DNA of 64,000 nucleotides from Pantoea vagans (lineage in GTDB: Bacteria; Pseudomonadota; Gammaproteobacteria; Enterobacterales; Enterobacteriaceae): the NCBI RefSeq assembly GCF_004792415.1, contig NZ_CP038853.1:1736001-1800000 (forward strand), given 5' to 3'. The translations under genes were made by a program, and so were the position numbers. The notes beneath the pieces are model-generated. The model made no database searches. It saw nothing but the letters and a program-made list of their open reading frames with translations, and was not told the DNA's origin. Positions 37,454 through 47,189 of the stretch are shown piece by piece (position 1 is the first letter of the stretch; each line of letters begins with the position of its first letter).

Positions 37454-38092
37454 ATGAAAAACTGGAAAACGAGTGCTGAACAGATTCTGACCACCGGACC
37501 TGTCGTGCCGGTCATCGTGGTAAACAAACTGGAACACGCTGTGCCGATGGCGAAAGCGCTGGTGGCAGGCGGTGTCAGAGTGCTGGAAGTCACGCTGCGC
37601 ACGCCCGTAGCGATGGATGCACTGCGTGCGATGATCAAAGAAGTACCGGATGCGATTGTCGGTGCGGGCACAGTGATTAATCCGCAGCAGTTACAGGAAG
37701 TGACCGATGCCGGAGCACAGTTTGTTATCAGCCCTGGCGTCACGGAATCGCTGCTGAAAGCGGCGGTTGAAGGCCCGGTTCCATTGATTCCGGGAATCAG
37801 CACGGTTTCTGAGTTAATGACCGGTATGGACTATGGTCTGCGCGAGTTTAAGTTTTTCCCGGCAGAAGCAAATGGCGGCGTGAAAGCGCTGCAGGCGATT
37901 GGCGGACCTTTCCCGCAGGTGCGTTTCTGTCCGACCGGCGGTATCTCTCCGGCCAACTACCGTGACTATCTGGCGCTGAAAAGCGTGCTGTGCATCGGCG
38001 GCTCCTGGCTGGTGCCTAACGATGCGCTGGAAGCGGGCGACTGGGATCGCATCACCCGCCTGGCTCGCGAAGCTGTCGAAGGCGCGAAGTAA
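37454..38092 (+). CDS. eda: KDPG/KHG aldolase (bifunctional 4-hydroxy-2-oxoglutarate aldolase)
   Basis: A 212-residue class I aldolase. The active-site acid and arginine are in [16 protein letters not shown] and the Schiff-base lysine in [32 protein letters not shown] and [18 protein letters not shown] complete the barrel. It splits 2-keto-3-deoxy-6-phosphogluconate to pyruvate and glyceraldehyde-3-phosphate and also acts on 4-hydroxy-2-oxoglutarate. With no edd nearby, its role may be in hexuronate degradation or oxoacid turnover rather than a full Entner-Doudoroff pathway (inference). The ribosome site AAGGGGAA lies 5 nt upstream. Confidence 0.95.
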   Translation: MKNWKTSAEQILTTGPVVPVIVVNKLEHAVPMAKALVAGGVRVLEVTLRTPVAMDALRAMIKEVPDAIVGAGTVINPQQLQEVTDAGAQFVISPGVTESLLKAAVEGPVPLIPGISTVSELMTGMDYGLREFKFFPAEANGGVKALQAIGGPFPQVRFCPTGGISPANYRDYLALKSVLCIGGSWLVPNDALEAGDWDRITRLAREAVEGAK

Positions 38093-38098
38093 GTAATG

Positions 38099-38120
38099 GC
38101 GGTGAGCGTCTGCTCACCGC
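38099..38120. terminator. Hairpin between convergent eda and purT
   Basis: GCGGTGAGC and GCTCACCGC give a perfect 9-bp stem with a GTCT loop between the two stop codons. T-rich flanks are short on both sides, so its strength as a terminator is uncertain. Confidence 0.55.
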
Positions 38121-38126
38121 ACACCT

Positions 38127-39305
38127 TTACCCCTGAACCGTAACCGCCGCTGCGCTGGCAACTGCACGCGCAATCGCCTGCGTGGTGCTGTCACCGCTGG
38201 CCAGCGCGACGCCCAGACGACGCTGACCGCTAATCTCCGGCTTGCCGAACAGCCGAAGTTGCAGACCGGCCCCCAGTGCGGCTTCGACATTCACAAACTG
38301 CACATTCTGGCTGGTCAGTTGCGGCAGGATAACGGCAGATGCCGATGGACCATACTGACGAATCCCGCCAATCGGCAGACCCAGGAACGCCCGCACGTGC
38401 AGCGCAAACTCTGACAAATCCTGTGAAATCAGCGTCACCATGCCGGTATCATGGGGACGGGGTGATACTTCACTGAACACCACCTCATCACCACAGACAA
38501 ACAGCTCAACGCCAAACAGGCCATAGCCACCCAGCGCCTTCACCACCTGCGCGGCAACATCCTGTGCCCGCTGCAGCGCCAGTTCGCTCATCTGCTGCGG
38601 CTGCCAGGATTCACGGTAATCGCCATCCTCCTGACGGTGACCAATCGGCGCACAGAAGTGAATCCCATCGACGGCGCTGATGGTCAGCAGGGTGATCTCA
38701 AAATCAAAGTTAACAACGCCTTCAACGATGACGCGACCGGCACCGGCACGACCACCCTGTTGCGCATAGTCCCAGGCTTTCTCAAGCTGACTGGCGTCGC
38801 GGATAAAGCTCTGACCTTTACCGGATGAACTCATCACCGGCTTTACAATGCACGGGAAGCCGATCTCTGCGGCGGCTTCATCAAAACGCGCTTTGCTATC
38901 GGCAAAGCGATAGCTTGAGGTCGGCAACGACAGCTCTTCAGCCGCAAGGCGACGAATGCCTTCACGATTCATAGTCAGCTTTGCGGCGCGGGCGGTCGGA
39001 ACCACGCGCTGGCCCTGCTGCTCCAGCTCAACCAGCGTATCCGTGGCGATGGCTTCAATTTCCGGCACCACAAAGTCTGGCTTCTCTTCGGCAATCAGCG
39101 CAGCCAGCGCTGCGCCATCCAGCATATTAATCACATGACTGCGATGGGCGACATGCATCGCCGGGGCATCGGCGTAACGATCAACTGCGATAACTTCCAC
39201 ACCCAGACGCTGACACTCCAGCGCCACCTCTTTACCCAGTTCACCTGAACCTAATAGCATTACACGCGTCGCCGCCGGACGCAGCGCTGTTCCGAGAGTC
39301 GTCAT
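38127..39305 (-). CDS. purT: Formate-dependent GAR transformylase (PurT)
   Basis: A 392-residue ATP-grasp enzyme with the family length. It makes formyl phosphate from formate and ATP and transfers the formyl group to glycinamide ribonucleotide in purine synthesis, an alternative to folate-dependent PurN. Visible: [58 protein letters not shown] (ATP-grasp lysine/glycine loop), and [19 protein letters not shown] (metal-binding acid). It stands between eda and yebE, convergent to eda, as in E. coli. Confidence 0.95.
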   Translation of the reverse strand: MTTLGTALRPAATRVMLLGSGELGKEVALECQRLGVEVIAVDRYADAPAMHVAHRSHVINMLDGAALAALIAEEKPDFVVPEIEAIATDTLVELEQQGQRVVPTARAAKLTMNREGIRRLAAEELSLPTSSYRFADSKARFDEAAAEIGFPCIVKPVMSSSGKGQSFIRDASQLEKAWDYAQQGGRAGAGRVIVEGVVNFDFEITLLTISAVDGIHFCAPIGHRQEDGDYRESWQPQQMSELALQRAQDVAAQVVKALGGYGLFGVELFVCGDEVVFSEVSPRPHDTGMVTLISQDLSEFALHVRAFLGLPIGGIRQYGPSASAVILPQLTSQNVQFVNVEAALGAGLQLRLFGKPEISGQRRLGVALASGDSTTQAIARAVASAAAVTVQG

Positions 39306-39468
39306 ACATTCCTCTAAGCAGTCAAAATTCGCGCGCCAGTATAAACGAAAACGTTTGCGTTCTCATCTTTCGTCCATCTGGCACCGCCGTTTGCTGTACT
39401 TTTCCCGCTCTGACGTTTCCTGACATCCTTTTGGTCAGGATAGCGGGCTGACATCCTGAAAGGAGTGA

Positions 39469-40128
39469 ATGATGAATAACTGGTTGCAACAGATTCAGTC
39501 GGTACTGGCAAAGAAGGGTGGTGAAGGAAAATCGGGCGGCGGCTTAAGTGACATGCTGGCACCGGGTGCGCTGGGCGGTCTGGCCGCCATGCTGGTCTCC
39601 AGTAAGTCTTCACGCAAACTGCTGACCAAATATGGCGGCAAAGCGCTGATTATTGGTGGTGGCGCGGCCGCTGGTGCGGTGCTGTGGAATAAATATAAGC
39701 AGCGGGTCAGCGAAGCGCACCAGAATGAACCTGACTTTGGCGTGGCTCAGACGCCAGTCGACCAGCGCGCTGAACGTCTGGTCACGGCGCTGGTGTTTGC
39801 CGCTAAAAGTGACGGACACATCGACGATCAGGAGCGGGCAGCCATTGAGCAGAATATTCATCAGTCCGGTTACGGCCAGGATGCAGAACAGCTGATTCAG
39901 AAAGCGATGAACCGTCCGCTGGATCCGCAATGGCTGGCCGCAGATGTGAAAAATGAGGAAGAGGCGCTGGAGCTTTACTTCCTGAGCTGTACCGCTATCG
40001 ACGTCGATCACTTTATGGAACGCAGCTATCTCTCCGCGCTGGGCGACGCGCTGAAAATTCCTCAGGATGTCCGTGACGGCATCCAGCAGGATCTTGAGGC
40101 TGAAAAAGCCCGTCTGCCTGCCGGTTAA
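39469..40128 (+). CDS. yebE: TerB/DUF533-family protein YebE
   Basis: A 219-residue protein, the same size as E. coli YebE. A glycine-rich, hydrophobic N-terminal half contains [20 protein letters not shown] and [18 protein letters not shown] (a likely membrane segment). The C-terminal half is the TerB-like domain: [20 protein letters not shown] and [19 protein letters not shown]. In E. coli the gene responds to envelope stress, but the molecular role is unknown. GGAG precedes the ATG by 5 nt. The E. coli neighbours yebF and yebG are absent between purT and this gene. Confidence 0.9.
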   Translation: MMNNWLQQIQSVLAKKGGEGKSGGGLSDMLAPGALGGLAAMLVSSKSSRKLLTKYGGKALIIGGGAAAGAVLWNKYKQRVSEAHQNEPDFGVAQTPVDQRAERLVTALVFAAKSDGHIDDQERAAIEQNIHQSGYGQDAEQLIQKAMNRPLDPQWLAADVKNEEEALELYFLSCTAIDVDHFMERSYLSALGDALKIPQDVRDGIQQDLEAEKARLPAG

Positions 40129-40254
40129 TCCTGGCTGAAGTCCGCTGGCTGGTCACACGAAGTGATTGGCCAGCGGCAGCTTCTCTCGTCATACCTGGCT
40201 TCCGGCTGCTGAAGTGTTACGCTTACAGATCATTACGTTAATGGAGACGGATGG

Positions 40255-42318
40255 ATGAAAGCACCCATCGCAAAAAAAATTCCCCATGAGATGACGCTGC
40301 ACGGCGAGACGCGCGTTGACGATTATTACTGGCTGCGCGACGACAAACGTGAAAACAGCGAAGTCCTTGATTACCTGCGTGCCGAAAACAATTACGGCAA
40401 AAAAATCATGTCATCGCAGCAGCCGCTGCAGGACCGGGTATTAAAAGAGATTATCGATCGGCTGCCGCCGGAAGATCACTCAGTGCCCTATGTGAAAAAC
40501 GGCTACCGCTATCAGAGCCGCTACCAGAGCGGTAACGAATATCCGGCCTATTACCGTCAGCCGGCAGCAAGCGAGGAGTCTGGCGAGTGGAGCCTGCTGC
40601 TGGATGCCAACCAGCGCGCCTCACACAGCGATTTTTACACGATGGGCGCGCTGCACATCAGCCCCGATAACCGGGTGATGGCGCTGGCCGAGGATTTCCT
40701 GTCGCGACGCCAGTACGGCATCCGGTTCCGCAACCTGGAGAGTGGCAGCTGGTATCCTGAAGTGCTGAGTAACGCCTCATCGAGCTTCGCCTGGGGCAAC
40801 GATTCCCGTACGATCTACTATGTGCAGAAACATCCGCAGACGCTGCTCTCTTATCAGGTGTGGCGACATGAATTAGGTATGCCGCAGTGGGAAGACAAGC
40901 TCGTCTACGAAGAGCAGGATGACACCTATCATCTCAGCGTGCACAAGAGCACCTCCAAGCAGTTCATCATGATTGCGCTCTACAGCACCAATACCAGCGA
41001 AATTCAGCTGATCGATGCGAACTTCCCTGATGCGCAGCCACATGTGTTTCTGCCGCGCCGTCGCGATCATGAATACAGCATCGACCATTACGATCATCAG
41101 TTCTTCATTCGCTCCAACCGCGAAGGCAAAAACTTCGGGCTGTATCGCAGTCGCTATCTGGATGAGTCACGCTGGGAAACACTTATCCCGGCACGGGAAC
41201 AGGTAGTGATGGAGGATTTCCAGCTGTTCCGCGACTGGCTGGTGGTTGAGGAGCGCCAGCGCGGCTTAACCAGCCTGCGACAGATTAACTGGGCCAGCGG
41301 CGAGACCAGCGGCATCGCCTTTGACGATCCGACCTATGTAACCTGGCTGGCATACAACCCGACGCCGCGCACCAGCAAACTGCGCTACGGCTATTCGTCG
41401 ATGACCACGCCGACCACGCTGTTTGAACTGGATATGGATACCGGCGAACGCCGCATTCTCAAGCAGAGCCAGGTTAAAGGCTTTAACGCGGAAGATTACA
41501 AAAGCGAGCATCACTGGATCAAAGTCAGCGATGGCACCGAAGTACCGGTGTCGCTGGTCTATCACCGCAAGCATTATCAGCCCGGTCAGAACCCGATGCT
41601 GGTCTATGGATATGGCGCCTACGGCAGCAGCATGGATGCCGATTTCAGCGTCAGCCGTCTGAGCCTGCTGGATCGCGGCTTTGTCTATGCGCTGATACAG
41701 GTGCGCGGCGGCGGTGAGCTGGGGCAGCAATGGTATGACGGCGGTCGCCTGCTGAACAAAATGAACAGCTTCACCGACTTTATTGATGTCACAGATGCGC
41801 TGGTGGCGCGCGGCATCGGCCACCCGGAACGGCTCTATGCGATGGGTGGCAGTGCAGGCGGCCTGCTGATGGGCGGCGTGATTAATCTGGCGCCTCAGCG
41901 GTTCCACGGCGTGGTGGCGCAGGTGCCGTTTGTGGATGTGGTCACCACCATGCTGGATGAGTCGATTCCGCTGACGACCGGTGAGTATGACGAGTGGGGC
42001 AACCCCAACGATCCTGAGTACTACCACTACATCCGCCAGTACAGCCCCTATGACAACATTGAGGCGAAAGCGTATCCCCACCTGCTGGTTACCACCGGCC
42101 TGCACGACTCACAGGTGCAGTACTGGGAACCGGCCAAGTGGGTGGCGAAGCTGAGATCGCTGAAAACGGATAACAACCTGCTGCTGCTCTGCACGGATAT
42201 GGATTCCGGTCACGGCGGCAAGTCGGGGCGTTACAAAGCCTACGAGGGTATCGCGATGGAATATACCTTCCTGCTGGGACTGGCGCAGGGCACCCTGCCG
42301 CCCGCTCAGGATTACTGA
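40255..42318 (+). CDS. ptrB: Oligopeptidase B (protease II)
   Basis: A 687-residue serine peptidase of family S9A. The N-terminal beta-propeller covers about residues 75-405 ([20 protein letters not shown] at the start is typical). The C-terminal alpha/beta hydrolase carries the nucleophile Ser533 in [12 protein letters not shown], the acid in [15 protein letters not shown], and the His in [12 protein letters not shown]. It cuts after basic residues in short peptides in the cytoplasm. The stop overlaps that of exoX on the other strand by 7 nt. The length matches E. coli PtrB (686). Confidence 0.95.
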   Translation: MKAPIAKKIPHEMTLHGETRVDDYYWLRDDKRENSEVLDYLRAENNYGKKIMSSQQPLQDRVLKEIIDRLPPEDHSVPYVKNGYRYQSRYQSGNEYPAYYRQPAASEESGEWSLLLDANQRASHSDFYTMGALHISPDNRVMALAEDFLSRRQYGIRFRNLESGSWYPEVLSNASSSFAWGNDSRTIYYVQKHPQTLLSYQVWRHELGMPQWEDKLVYEEQDDTYHLSVHKSTSKQFIMIALYSTNTSEIQLIDANFPDAQPHVFLPRRRDHEYSIDHYDHQFFIRSNREGKNFGLYRSRYLDESRWETLIPAREQVVMEDFQLFRDWLVVEERQRGLTSLRQINWASGETSGIAFDDPTYVTWLAYNPTPRTSKLRYGYSSMTTPTTLFELDMDTGERRILKQSQVKGFNAEDYKSEHHWIKVSDGTEVPVSLVYHRKHYQPGQNPMLVYGYGAYGSSMDADFSVSRLSLLDRGFVYALIQVRGGGELGQQWYDGGRLLNKMNSFTDFIDVTDALVARGIGHPERLYAMGGSAGGLLMGGVINLAPQRFHGVVAQVPFVDVVTTMLDESIPLTTGEYDEWGNPNDPEYYHYIRQYSPYDNIEAKAYPHLLVTTGLHDSQVQYWEPAKWVAKLRSLKTDNNLLLLCTDMDSGHGGKSGRYKAYEGIAMEYTFLLGLAQGTLPPAQDY

Positions 42319-42983
42319 GACTCCGACAGGTATTTATTCAGCGCCTGCCGCAATGGCGGGCGCAGATCGCTGACATTATTCAGCACCCACTTCAGATAGC
42401 CCGGATCCTTTCTCGCAATCACCGCAATGGCCTGGCCGCGATATTTGCCGAACGGCAGAATATCGTCGCGCTGGGCCGCCGGTTGTGAACGCACAATCAT
42501 CTCGGAAGCACCCCAGCCGGAGACCTCCATAATCCGAATCAGCAGCGCCGCCGTGACATAGCAGTCATAGAGCGCGCGGTGCGCATGCAGATCAGCGGGC
42601 GGCGTCACATCCAGCTTCAGCGAATGACGCAGTGCCTGGTTGCCATATTTAATGCCCGGCCAAAGCTGGCGCGCCAGCTGCATGGTGCAGATCCATTCAC
42701 CGTACATCTCCGGCAGCATCCGGCGATCAAAGCTAGCATTATGCGCCACGTAGAAAGCGCTGCCGTAATAGCGCGGGATCGCCTCTTCAATGGTCGGTTT
42801 ACCAGCGACCATTGCTTCAGTGATGCGATGCACCGCCATCGCCTGACGGCTGATAGGGCGGTCGGGCATGGTGAGATCGCTCATTGGATTCACAATCTGA
42901 CCGTTGACCACATCCACGGACGCGACTTCCACCACGCCGCCCTGCAGACCGCAGGTTTCGGTATCGATAACGCGGAACATCAT
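42312..42983 (-). CDS. exoX: Exodeoxyribonuclease X
   Basis: A 223-residue DEDDh exonuclease. The first acidic motif is [20 protein letters not shown], the second lies in [20 protein letters not shown], and the third with histidine in [19 protein letters not shown]-terminal domain with [20 protein letters not shown] is typical of ExoX. It degrades DNA 3'-5' in mismatch repair and recombination. The ATG overlaps the holE stop (ATGA-like), so the two form an operon, as in E. coli. Confidence 0.94.
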   Translation of the reverse strand: MMFRVIDTETCGLQGGVVEVASVDVVNGQIVNPMSDLTMPDRPISRQAMAVHRITEAMVAGKPTIEEAIPRYYGSAFYVAHNASFDRRMLPEMYGEWICTMQLARQLWPGIKYGNQALRHSLKLDVTPPADLHAHRALYDCYVTAALLIRIMEVSGWGASEMIVRSQPAAQRDDILPFGKYRGQAIAVIARKDPGYLKWVLNNVSDLRPPLRQALNKYLSESQ

Positions 42984-43213
42984 TGCTTCATCTTCGGTTC
43001 ATAAGGAAGGCGCGACAGGCTGAGTGATGCCTGGCGGTATTGCATCAGACGCTGACGAAACCAGTCACGCAGCGCTTCGGGTTGCTCCTGCGCCACCATC
43101 TCGGCAACGACCGGCATGTTATAGCGCTCTTTGAACGCCACGCCCGCTGCCGCCAAATCGACATTGATCTTGTCTTTCTCTTCCTGGGACAGCACGGCAA
43201 GGTTATGGCTCAT
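42980..43213 (-). CDS. holE: DNA polymerase III theta subunit
   Basis: A 77-residue protein nearly identical in plan to E. coli HolE. The stretches [20 protein letters not shown] and LSRLPYEPK are strongly conserved. It binds and stabilises the epsilon proofreading subunit in the polymerase core. The start at 43213 has AGGAGAATATT upstream; the open frame extends further but that part is non-conserved. It overlaps exoX by 4 nt. Confidence 0.95.
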   Translation of the reverse strand: MSHNLAVLSQEEKDKINVDLAAAGVAFKERYNMPVVAEMVAQEQPEALRDWFRQRLMQYRQASLSLSRLPYEPKMKQ

Positions 43214-43363
43214 AATATTCTCCTGACGATAGCCGGCAAAAGTAATGTTTTCGGCGGTATGAATCAAGGATAAGGATCGCATCGCTGGCCTCGACAGTGC
43301 AAAATCAGCAGCGTATCCTTTTGCCACGTTTATCGCCCTGGCGGCGGTTAAAAGGATGATCTT

Positions 43364-43741
43364 ATGCAGAAAAAACCCATTTCCCGCATGGTTATTGCGC
43401 TGGCGGCAGCCGGACTGATGGCATTCAGCTCGCTGGCCGCAGCGCATGCGCATCTCCAGTCTTCCGCACCCGCAGCTAAAGCGCAGGTTACGACATCCCC
43501 CGATGCGCTGACGCTGAACTTCAGTGAAGATATTGAAGCGGCATTCAGCGGCGTTACGCTGCTGGACAGTGCACAGAAACCCGTTGAGACGACCAAAGCC
43601 CGCGTTGAAGCTGACCAGAAAAATCGCCTGATTGTCGGCCTTTCTCAGCCGCTGAAAGCGGGCAGTTATCAGGTTAACTGGCATGTGCTGTCGGTGGATG
43701 GACATAAAACCGCAGGAAGCTATCGCTTCAGCGTGAAGTAA
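43364..43741 (+). CDS. yobA: CopC-domain copper-homeostasis protein YobA
   Basis: A 125-residue periplasmic protein. The signal peptide (residues 1-26, ending AAAHA) leaves a mature N-terminus starting with His, the position used for copper binding in Cop[35 protein letters not shown] and [21 protein letters not shown] are CopC features. It likely binds copper and hands it to the CopD-like membrane protein encoded 4 nt later. Confidence 0.92.
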   Translation: MQKKPISRMVIALAAAGLMAFSSLAAAHAHLQSSAPAAKAQVTTSPDALTLNFSEDIEAAFSGVTLLDSAQKPVETTKARVEADQKNRLIVGLSQPLKAGSYQVNWHVLSVDGHKTAGSYRFSVK

Positions 43742-43745
43742 GCCG

Positions 43746-44621
43746 GTGACCACCCTCTGGATCCTGTTGCGCGGACTGCATTTCGCCGCTGTGATGCTGC
43801 TGACTGGCAGTGCCTGTTACAGCGCGCTGCTGGCACCCAAACGCTATCGACATCTGCTGGCGCGACGATTAAATCCGCTGGTGAAGGGCAGCGCCTGGCT
43901 GGCGCTGCTGAGTGCGCTGGCGATGCTGGCCTGCCAGAATGTGCTGATGAGCGGCGACAGTACCAATCTGGCCGATACCGACATCTGGCTGGCGGTACTC
44001 GACACACATTTTGGTGCGGTGTGGCAGTGGGAAATCATTTTCGGCGTTATGGGCATTGTTGCGCTGACACTGACCGGAAAGCTGCGTCAGCAGGTGTTAC
44101 TGCTGGCGGGCGTGCTGCAACTGGCCTGCATGGCCCTGATTGGTCATGCCGCGATGCGCGACGGCTTGCCCGGTCTGCTTCAGCAGATCAACCAGGTAAT
44201 GCATCTGATGGCGGCGGCGTTCTGGGTGGGCGGACTACTGCCGCTGCTGCTGTTGATGCGCGAGGCGCGCCAGATCGATCGCCGTACTGACGCGATTCGT
44301 ACCATGATGCGGTTTTCGCGCTATGGTCATCTGGCGGTAGCGTTAACGCTGCTGAGCGGTGTGATAAACAGCGTGATGATCGCAGGCTGGCCACTGATGT
44401 GGCACGATTCACGCTACATTGTATTGTTGCTGTGCAAAGTACTGCTGGTAGCCCTGATGGTGCTGGTGGCGCTGATTAATCGATACTGGCTGGTGCCGCG
44501 CTTCCGCCTGGCGGGCAGCGGGACGCAGCAAAAATTTATTCGCATGACGCAGCTTGAACTGCTGCTGGCGTGTGGCGTGGTTGGGCTGGTGAGCGTATTT
44601 GCTACTTTGTCACCAGCCTGA
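43746..44621 (+). CDS. yebZ: CopD-family copper transport protein YebZ
   Basis: A 291-residue inner-membrane protein with about eight helices, of the CopD family. Its GTG start follows yobA by 4 nt. Conserved histidines in [31 protein letters not shown], and [20 protein letters not shown] probably form the copper path or heme-like site. It is thought to import copper from YobA into the cytoplasm. It forms an operon with yobA and yebY. Confidence 0.92.
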   Translation: MTTLWILLRGLHFAAVMLLTGSACYSALLAPKRYRHLLARRLNPLVKGSAWLALLSALAMLACQNVLMSGDSTNLADTDIWLAVLDTHFGAVWQWEIIFGVMGIVALTLTGKLRQQVLLLAGVLQLACMALIGHAAMRDGLPGLLQQINQVMHLMAAAFWVGGLLPLLLLMREARQIDRRTDAIRTMMRFSRYGHLAVALTLLSGVINSVMIAGWPLMWHDSRYIVLLLCKVLLVALMVLVALINRYWLVPRFRLAGSGTQQKFIRMTQLELLLACGVVGLVSVFATLSPA

Positions 44622-44649
44622 ATGTAGTTTAAGAGAGAAAAGGGTAGTT

Positions 44650-44997
44650 ATGTTGCTGAAGAAAGTGATCCCCGCAATCCTGTTGTTATCCGTATGCGGC
44701 CAGGCGCTGGCGGCACAAATCATTACCGTCAGCCGCTTTGAGATCGGTAAAGAGAAGTGGCCGTTTAACCGTGAAGAAGTGATGCTGACCTGCGAGAAAG
44801 ATGGTGCGATGTTTGCCATCAATCCAAGCACGCTGATGCAATACCCGCTGAACGATATCGCCGACCAGTTGTTTAAAAACAAACAGGTGAAAGCGCAGCC
44901 GATCAGCGTGATACAGGCCGAAGACAAGGCGCATCCGGGCCAGAGGATGAGTCTGCAGCCGATTGTTGAGCGCACTCAGGCGCTGTGCGGTAAATAA
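44650..44997 (+). CDS. yebY: DUF2511 periplasmic protein YebY
   Basis: A 115-residue exported protein with signal peptide [20 protein letters not shown], cleaved near AAQ. The mature part contains [20 protein letters not shown] and [20 protein letters not shown], with two cysteines likely paired. E. coli YebY is linked to copper handling through its operon with yobA-yebZ, but has no proven reaction. The ATG at 44650 matches the signal peptide; the frame is open 17 codons upstream. A stem GCAGC/GCTGC follows at about 45009-45023. Confidence 0.88.
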   Translation: MLLKKVIPAILLLSVCGQALAAQIITVSRFEIGKEKWPFNREEVMLTCEKDGAMFAINPSTLMQYPLNDIADQLFKNKQVKAQPISVIQAEDKAHPGQRMSLQPIVERTQALCGK

Positions 44998-45128
44998 ACC
45001 TCCCGGGTGCAGCTTTGCGCTGCGCCCAATCACCGATTTTTTGCCGTTGCGATCACAAACTGATCCAGTTTATGGCCCTGATCCCTGCGTTTACTGGCAT
45101 TTCCACCGCGCTGTTCTAACCTTAAATT

Positions 45129-45228
45129 GCAAGGCGACACCGCCTTCATAAATGCCAACTTTTAGCGCACGGCTCCTTGAGAGCCATTTCCCTGGACCGA
45201 ATATAGGAATCGTATTCGGTCTTTTTTT
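45129..45228 (+). ncRNA. sdsR: SdsR (RyeB) small RNA
   Basis: The conserved core AATGCCAACTTTTAGCGCAC, the GAGAGCCATTTCCCTGG section and the terminator stem GACCGAATA/TATTCGGTC with seven T residues match enterobacterial SdsR. It starts near GCAAGGCGAC, downstream of a sigma-S-like -10 (TCTAACCTT). SdsR is a stationary-phase, Hfq-dependent RNA that represses targets such as porins, tolC and mutS mRNA. In E. coli it lies between yebY and pphA, with SraC/RyeA antisense. Here it still follows yebY, but pphA is 15 kb away. Confidence 0.93.
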
Positions 45229-45574
45229 GGTTGGCTGAAGCTGAAGCCAGGATTTGAATCAACTCATCAGAATTATTATTTACCAAAGATAGCGGGATTT
45301 ACCGAAACCTCAGTACACTCATCCATGTATGAAAATACACTAACCCTTTCAAAGACTTTCTGTGTATCAGACTATGACATGCTCACGTTGTTTTTCTTCG
45401 AAAATCAGTATCGACCTGGTGACGTTGTCCAGGAAACAACGATTTTAGGTGCTTGTTCCGCCTGCCTCGCTCCGAAAAAAGGGAGCAATAATTACAGAAC
45501 GCTAAAATCAATATTAATAATGTGCTTAATTGGCAGTCATTGTAAGTGAAGCCAATTACAGCTAATACCAGACT
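45229..45574. other. Start of the AT-rich accessory patch
   Basis: No convincing gene. A 74-codon frame at 45325-45549 has no ribosome site and a non-descript composition. Base composition falls sharply in GC right after the SdsR terminator, marking the junction of foreign DNA. Confidence 0.5.
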
Positions 45575-45832
45575 TCATTTGTTCTTTGAGTTTGCTCTTG
45601 TCTGATAGATTTTTTTGGAAATGGATACGGTGATAACAGCCAGAAAGATCGAAAAAATTCCTAAAAAAATCATTAATGAAAGCAATGGGTTCAGCATTCC
45701 TCCTAAGCTTGTAAAATCACTCAGACTTGCCAGCTGTTCAGGTGTCGTTAGTCGAAGGGTAATCTCCGGTATAATTAGAAAAAAAATAATAACAACAGGG
45801 ACATAAATCAACATTTTTTTTGCTTTACTCAT
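45575..45832 (-). CDS. Small two-helix membrane protein of unknown function
   Basis: An 85-residue protein with two clear hydrophobic helices (about residues 6-24 MLIYVPVVIIFFLIIP and 48-70 PLLSLMIFLGIFSIFLAVIT) and a basic C-terminus, in AT-rich DNA. GAAAGAAG lies just before the ATG. It is divergent from the split soluble gene at 45901. No family was recognised. It may be part of a small membrane-linked module with the genes on its right. Confidence 0.6.
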   Translation of the reverse strand: MSKAKKMLIYVPVVIIFFLIIPEITLRLTTPEQLASLSDFTSLGGMLNPLLSLMIFLGIFSIFLAVITVSISKKIYQTRANSKNK

Positions 45833-45900
45833 CTTCTTTCTTGCCCTTAAAGGTGAACATGATCAAAAATTGGTTAAATGATACAACATGGACCTAAATA

Positions 45901-46389
45901 ATGTCACAAACCTATTTGCAATTGAAGATGCAGGCTAATAAGCAGCTAGCGGTAGTTCTTACAAATTCTCTTAATGACATCCATGCAGACCATATATCTA
46001 CAATTGAAAAATTCAGATTAGGTAGTCAAAGGCTTATGAATTATGGTTCATGTTTCGTTGCCGATGAATATTATCGCAGTTCATGCCGTGATACGTGGAG
46101 AGAGGACAAAAGGTTAGTTCTCGCTTTGGGTGAAATATATGCAAGAGATGACGTTAGTCTTGATATGGTTGAAATTTATTTTCGTAAAACGTTAGCAAAA
46201 CTCGGGCCTCAAAAAAGTAGTGATCTTGTGTCTCGGATCCAGCAATTGATCGGCAAAGCAGCAGAACATGCTTCAACCAAAGCTAACAAGCTTTCCCTGT
46301 CACTGACTCTCGCTAATTTAATTCTTGAAAGTGGCGATTTCAAAAAAAACATGTCCAAATCGTTAACTCCTTCTCTACATGGTTTGTGA
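45901..46389 (+). CDS. Unknown protein, first frame of a gene split at an A8 tract
   Basis: A 162-residue protein starting at MSQTYLQLKMQANKQLAVVL; helical and polar, with a Cys pair (YGSCFVADEYYRSSCRDTW). At codon 148 the frame meets CAAAAAAAAC (46341-46350). After it, this frame gives an unconvincing 13-residue tail ending at 46389. The -1 frame instead continues smoothly (KHVQIVNSFSTWFVNG) into the 46386-46610 part. Either a single-base deletion has broken the gene, or -1 frameshifting at A-AAA-AAC makes a 236-residue product. No family was recognised. Confidence 0.6.
   Translation: MSQTYLQLKMQANKQLAVVLTNSLNDIHADHISTIEKFRLGSQRLMNYGSCFVADEYYRSSCRDTWREDKRLVLALGEIYARDDVSLDMVEIYFRKTLAKLGPQKSSDLVSRIQQLIGKAAEHASTKANKLSLSLTLANLILESGDFKKNMSKSLTPSLHGL
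46344..46350 (+). promoter_or_regulatory. Possible -1 slippery heptamer A AAA AAC
   Basis: In the frame of the 45901 start, codons AAA-AAA-AAC fall so that A_AAA_AAC is correctly phased for -1 slippage. The zero frame stops 37 nt later, while the -1 frame runs on to 46610. No strong downstream stem was found. It may equally be a mutated homopolymer or an error in the sequence. Confidence 0.4.
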
Positions 46390-46610
46390 ATGGAGCTACG
46401 CTGTATGCTAATGCACAAATTGCCGCAGCTGCAGCTAACAGGCTGAAGTTTCAGGATCCTTCTTACTATCATTCCTTGTGTCAGGAAAATATTGAAATGC
46501 TTTACTTTCTGATTGAGCCTCAAATGAGCCAGATAATTTATCAGATAAATTCAGGCGATAATAATGAAGAAAAAATCGCAGATGCTTTATATGAGATATT
46601 AAATAAATGA
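46386..46610 (+). CDS. Second frame of the split gene (C-terminal part)
   Basis: The C-terminal portion of about 86 residues from the shift point, or 74 if started at the GTG at 46386, which has no ribosome site. It contains an alanine-rich amphipathic helix (NGATLYANAQIAAAAANRL) and ends NNEEKIADALYEILNK. Protein-like sequence begins upstream of the GTG, back to the A8 tract, so this is most likely the continuation of the preceding gene rather than a separate one. The stop overlaps the next ATG (ATGA). Confidence 0.5.
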   Translation: MNGATLYANAQIAAAAANRLKFQDPSYYHSLCQENIEMLYFLIEPQMSQIIYQINSGDNNEEKIADALYEILNK

Positions 46611-46783
46611 AGCGTGTACTTTTATGGCTAGTACAGTCTTTTTTCTATTTAATACCTTTTGCTGTCATTATGGCAGGTTTGTACATTTTTATCCGGTTTA
46701 TTCCAGAGCATGCAGGGCTTCTTAGCATATCATGGATAGCTATCGTTTCTTATGTGTATATTAAATACAATAGATGGTATTAG
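46607..46783 (+). CDS. 58-residue membrane protein of unknown function
   Basis: An ORF MKRVLLWLVQSFFYLIPFAV with two hydrophobic segments (about residues 5-30 and 37-52) and a charged tail YIKYNRWY. Its ATG overlaps the stop of the split gene by ATGA, which supports translational coupling. It may anchor or regulate the product of the preceding gene. The composition is AT-rich like its neighbours. No family recognised. Confidence 0.55.
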   Translation: MKRVLLWLVQSFFYLIPFAVIMAGLYIFIRFIPEHAGLLSISWIAIVSYVYIKYNRWY

Positions 46784-47189
46784 CTCGCTCCGGAAATATT
46801 TAAATGTTCTATCCAAATCATGAGCGATTAAAGTGAGAGAAGAGTAACACCCTAAACAGGAGACCTGGTTTATATGTAGTGATTATATCAACTTGTCGTC
46901 ACTGATTGAGGCTAAGAAAGCGTATCAGTTAATCTGACTAACGATCAGTGGCGTGCTCAAAAATCAATCACTGCTCCCCTATTTTTGTCATTATCTTAGG
47001 TCCAGTTAATGCTCATTGACGCTTTTACCTTACTGCCAGCATAACCGATCCTTTCCCGATAGCAGGTCATCCCCAAAATTGACCTCAATCAACCCTCCCC
47101 AACATCCTCCCCAAACCCCTTCCAACGTTTACCCACCGTATAAAAACCGGGACGTAACCTGCCCCGGTGATATTCAACCAGGGTCAGTT
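46784..47189. other. Intergenic stretch without a gene
   Basis: A 406-nt stretch. It contains a pyrimidine-rich section around 47085-47130 and no ORF with a ribosome site. The GC content recovers toward the right, so the AT-rich patch ends in this interval. Confidence 0.5.

Noticed and set aside
43214..43753. N-terminal extension of holE to 257 codons
   Set aside because: The extension runs antisense through yobA; the real start has AGGAGA and matches the 77-residue family size.
45325..45549. Plus-strand 74-codon ORF behind SdsR
   Set aside because: It has an ATG but no ribosome site, no family feature and no neighbour coupling; chance ORF in AT-rich DNA is as likely.
47085..47130. Pyrimidine-rich tract as a regulatory feature
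   Set aside because: It is conspicuous, but no promoter, hairpin or ORF is attached to it, so no role can be supported.
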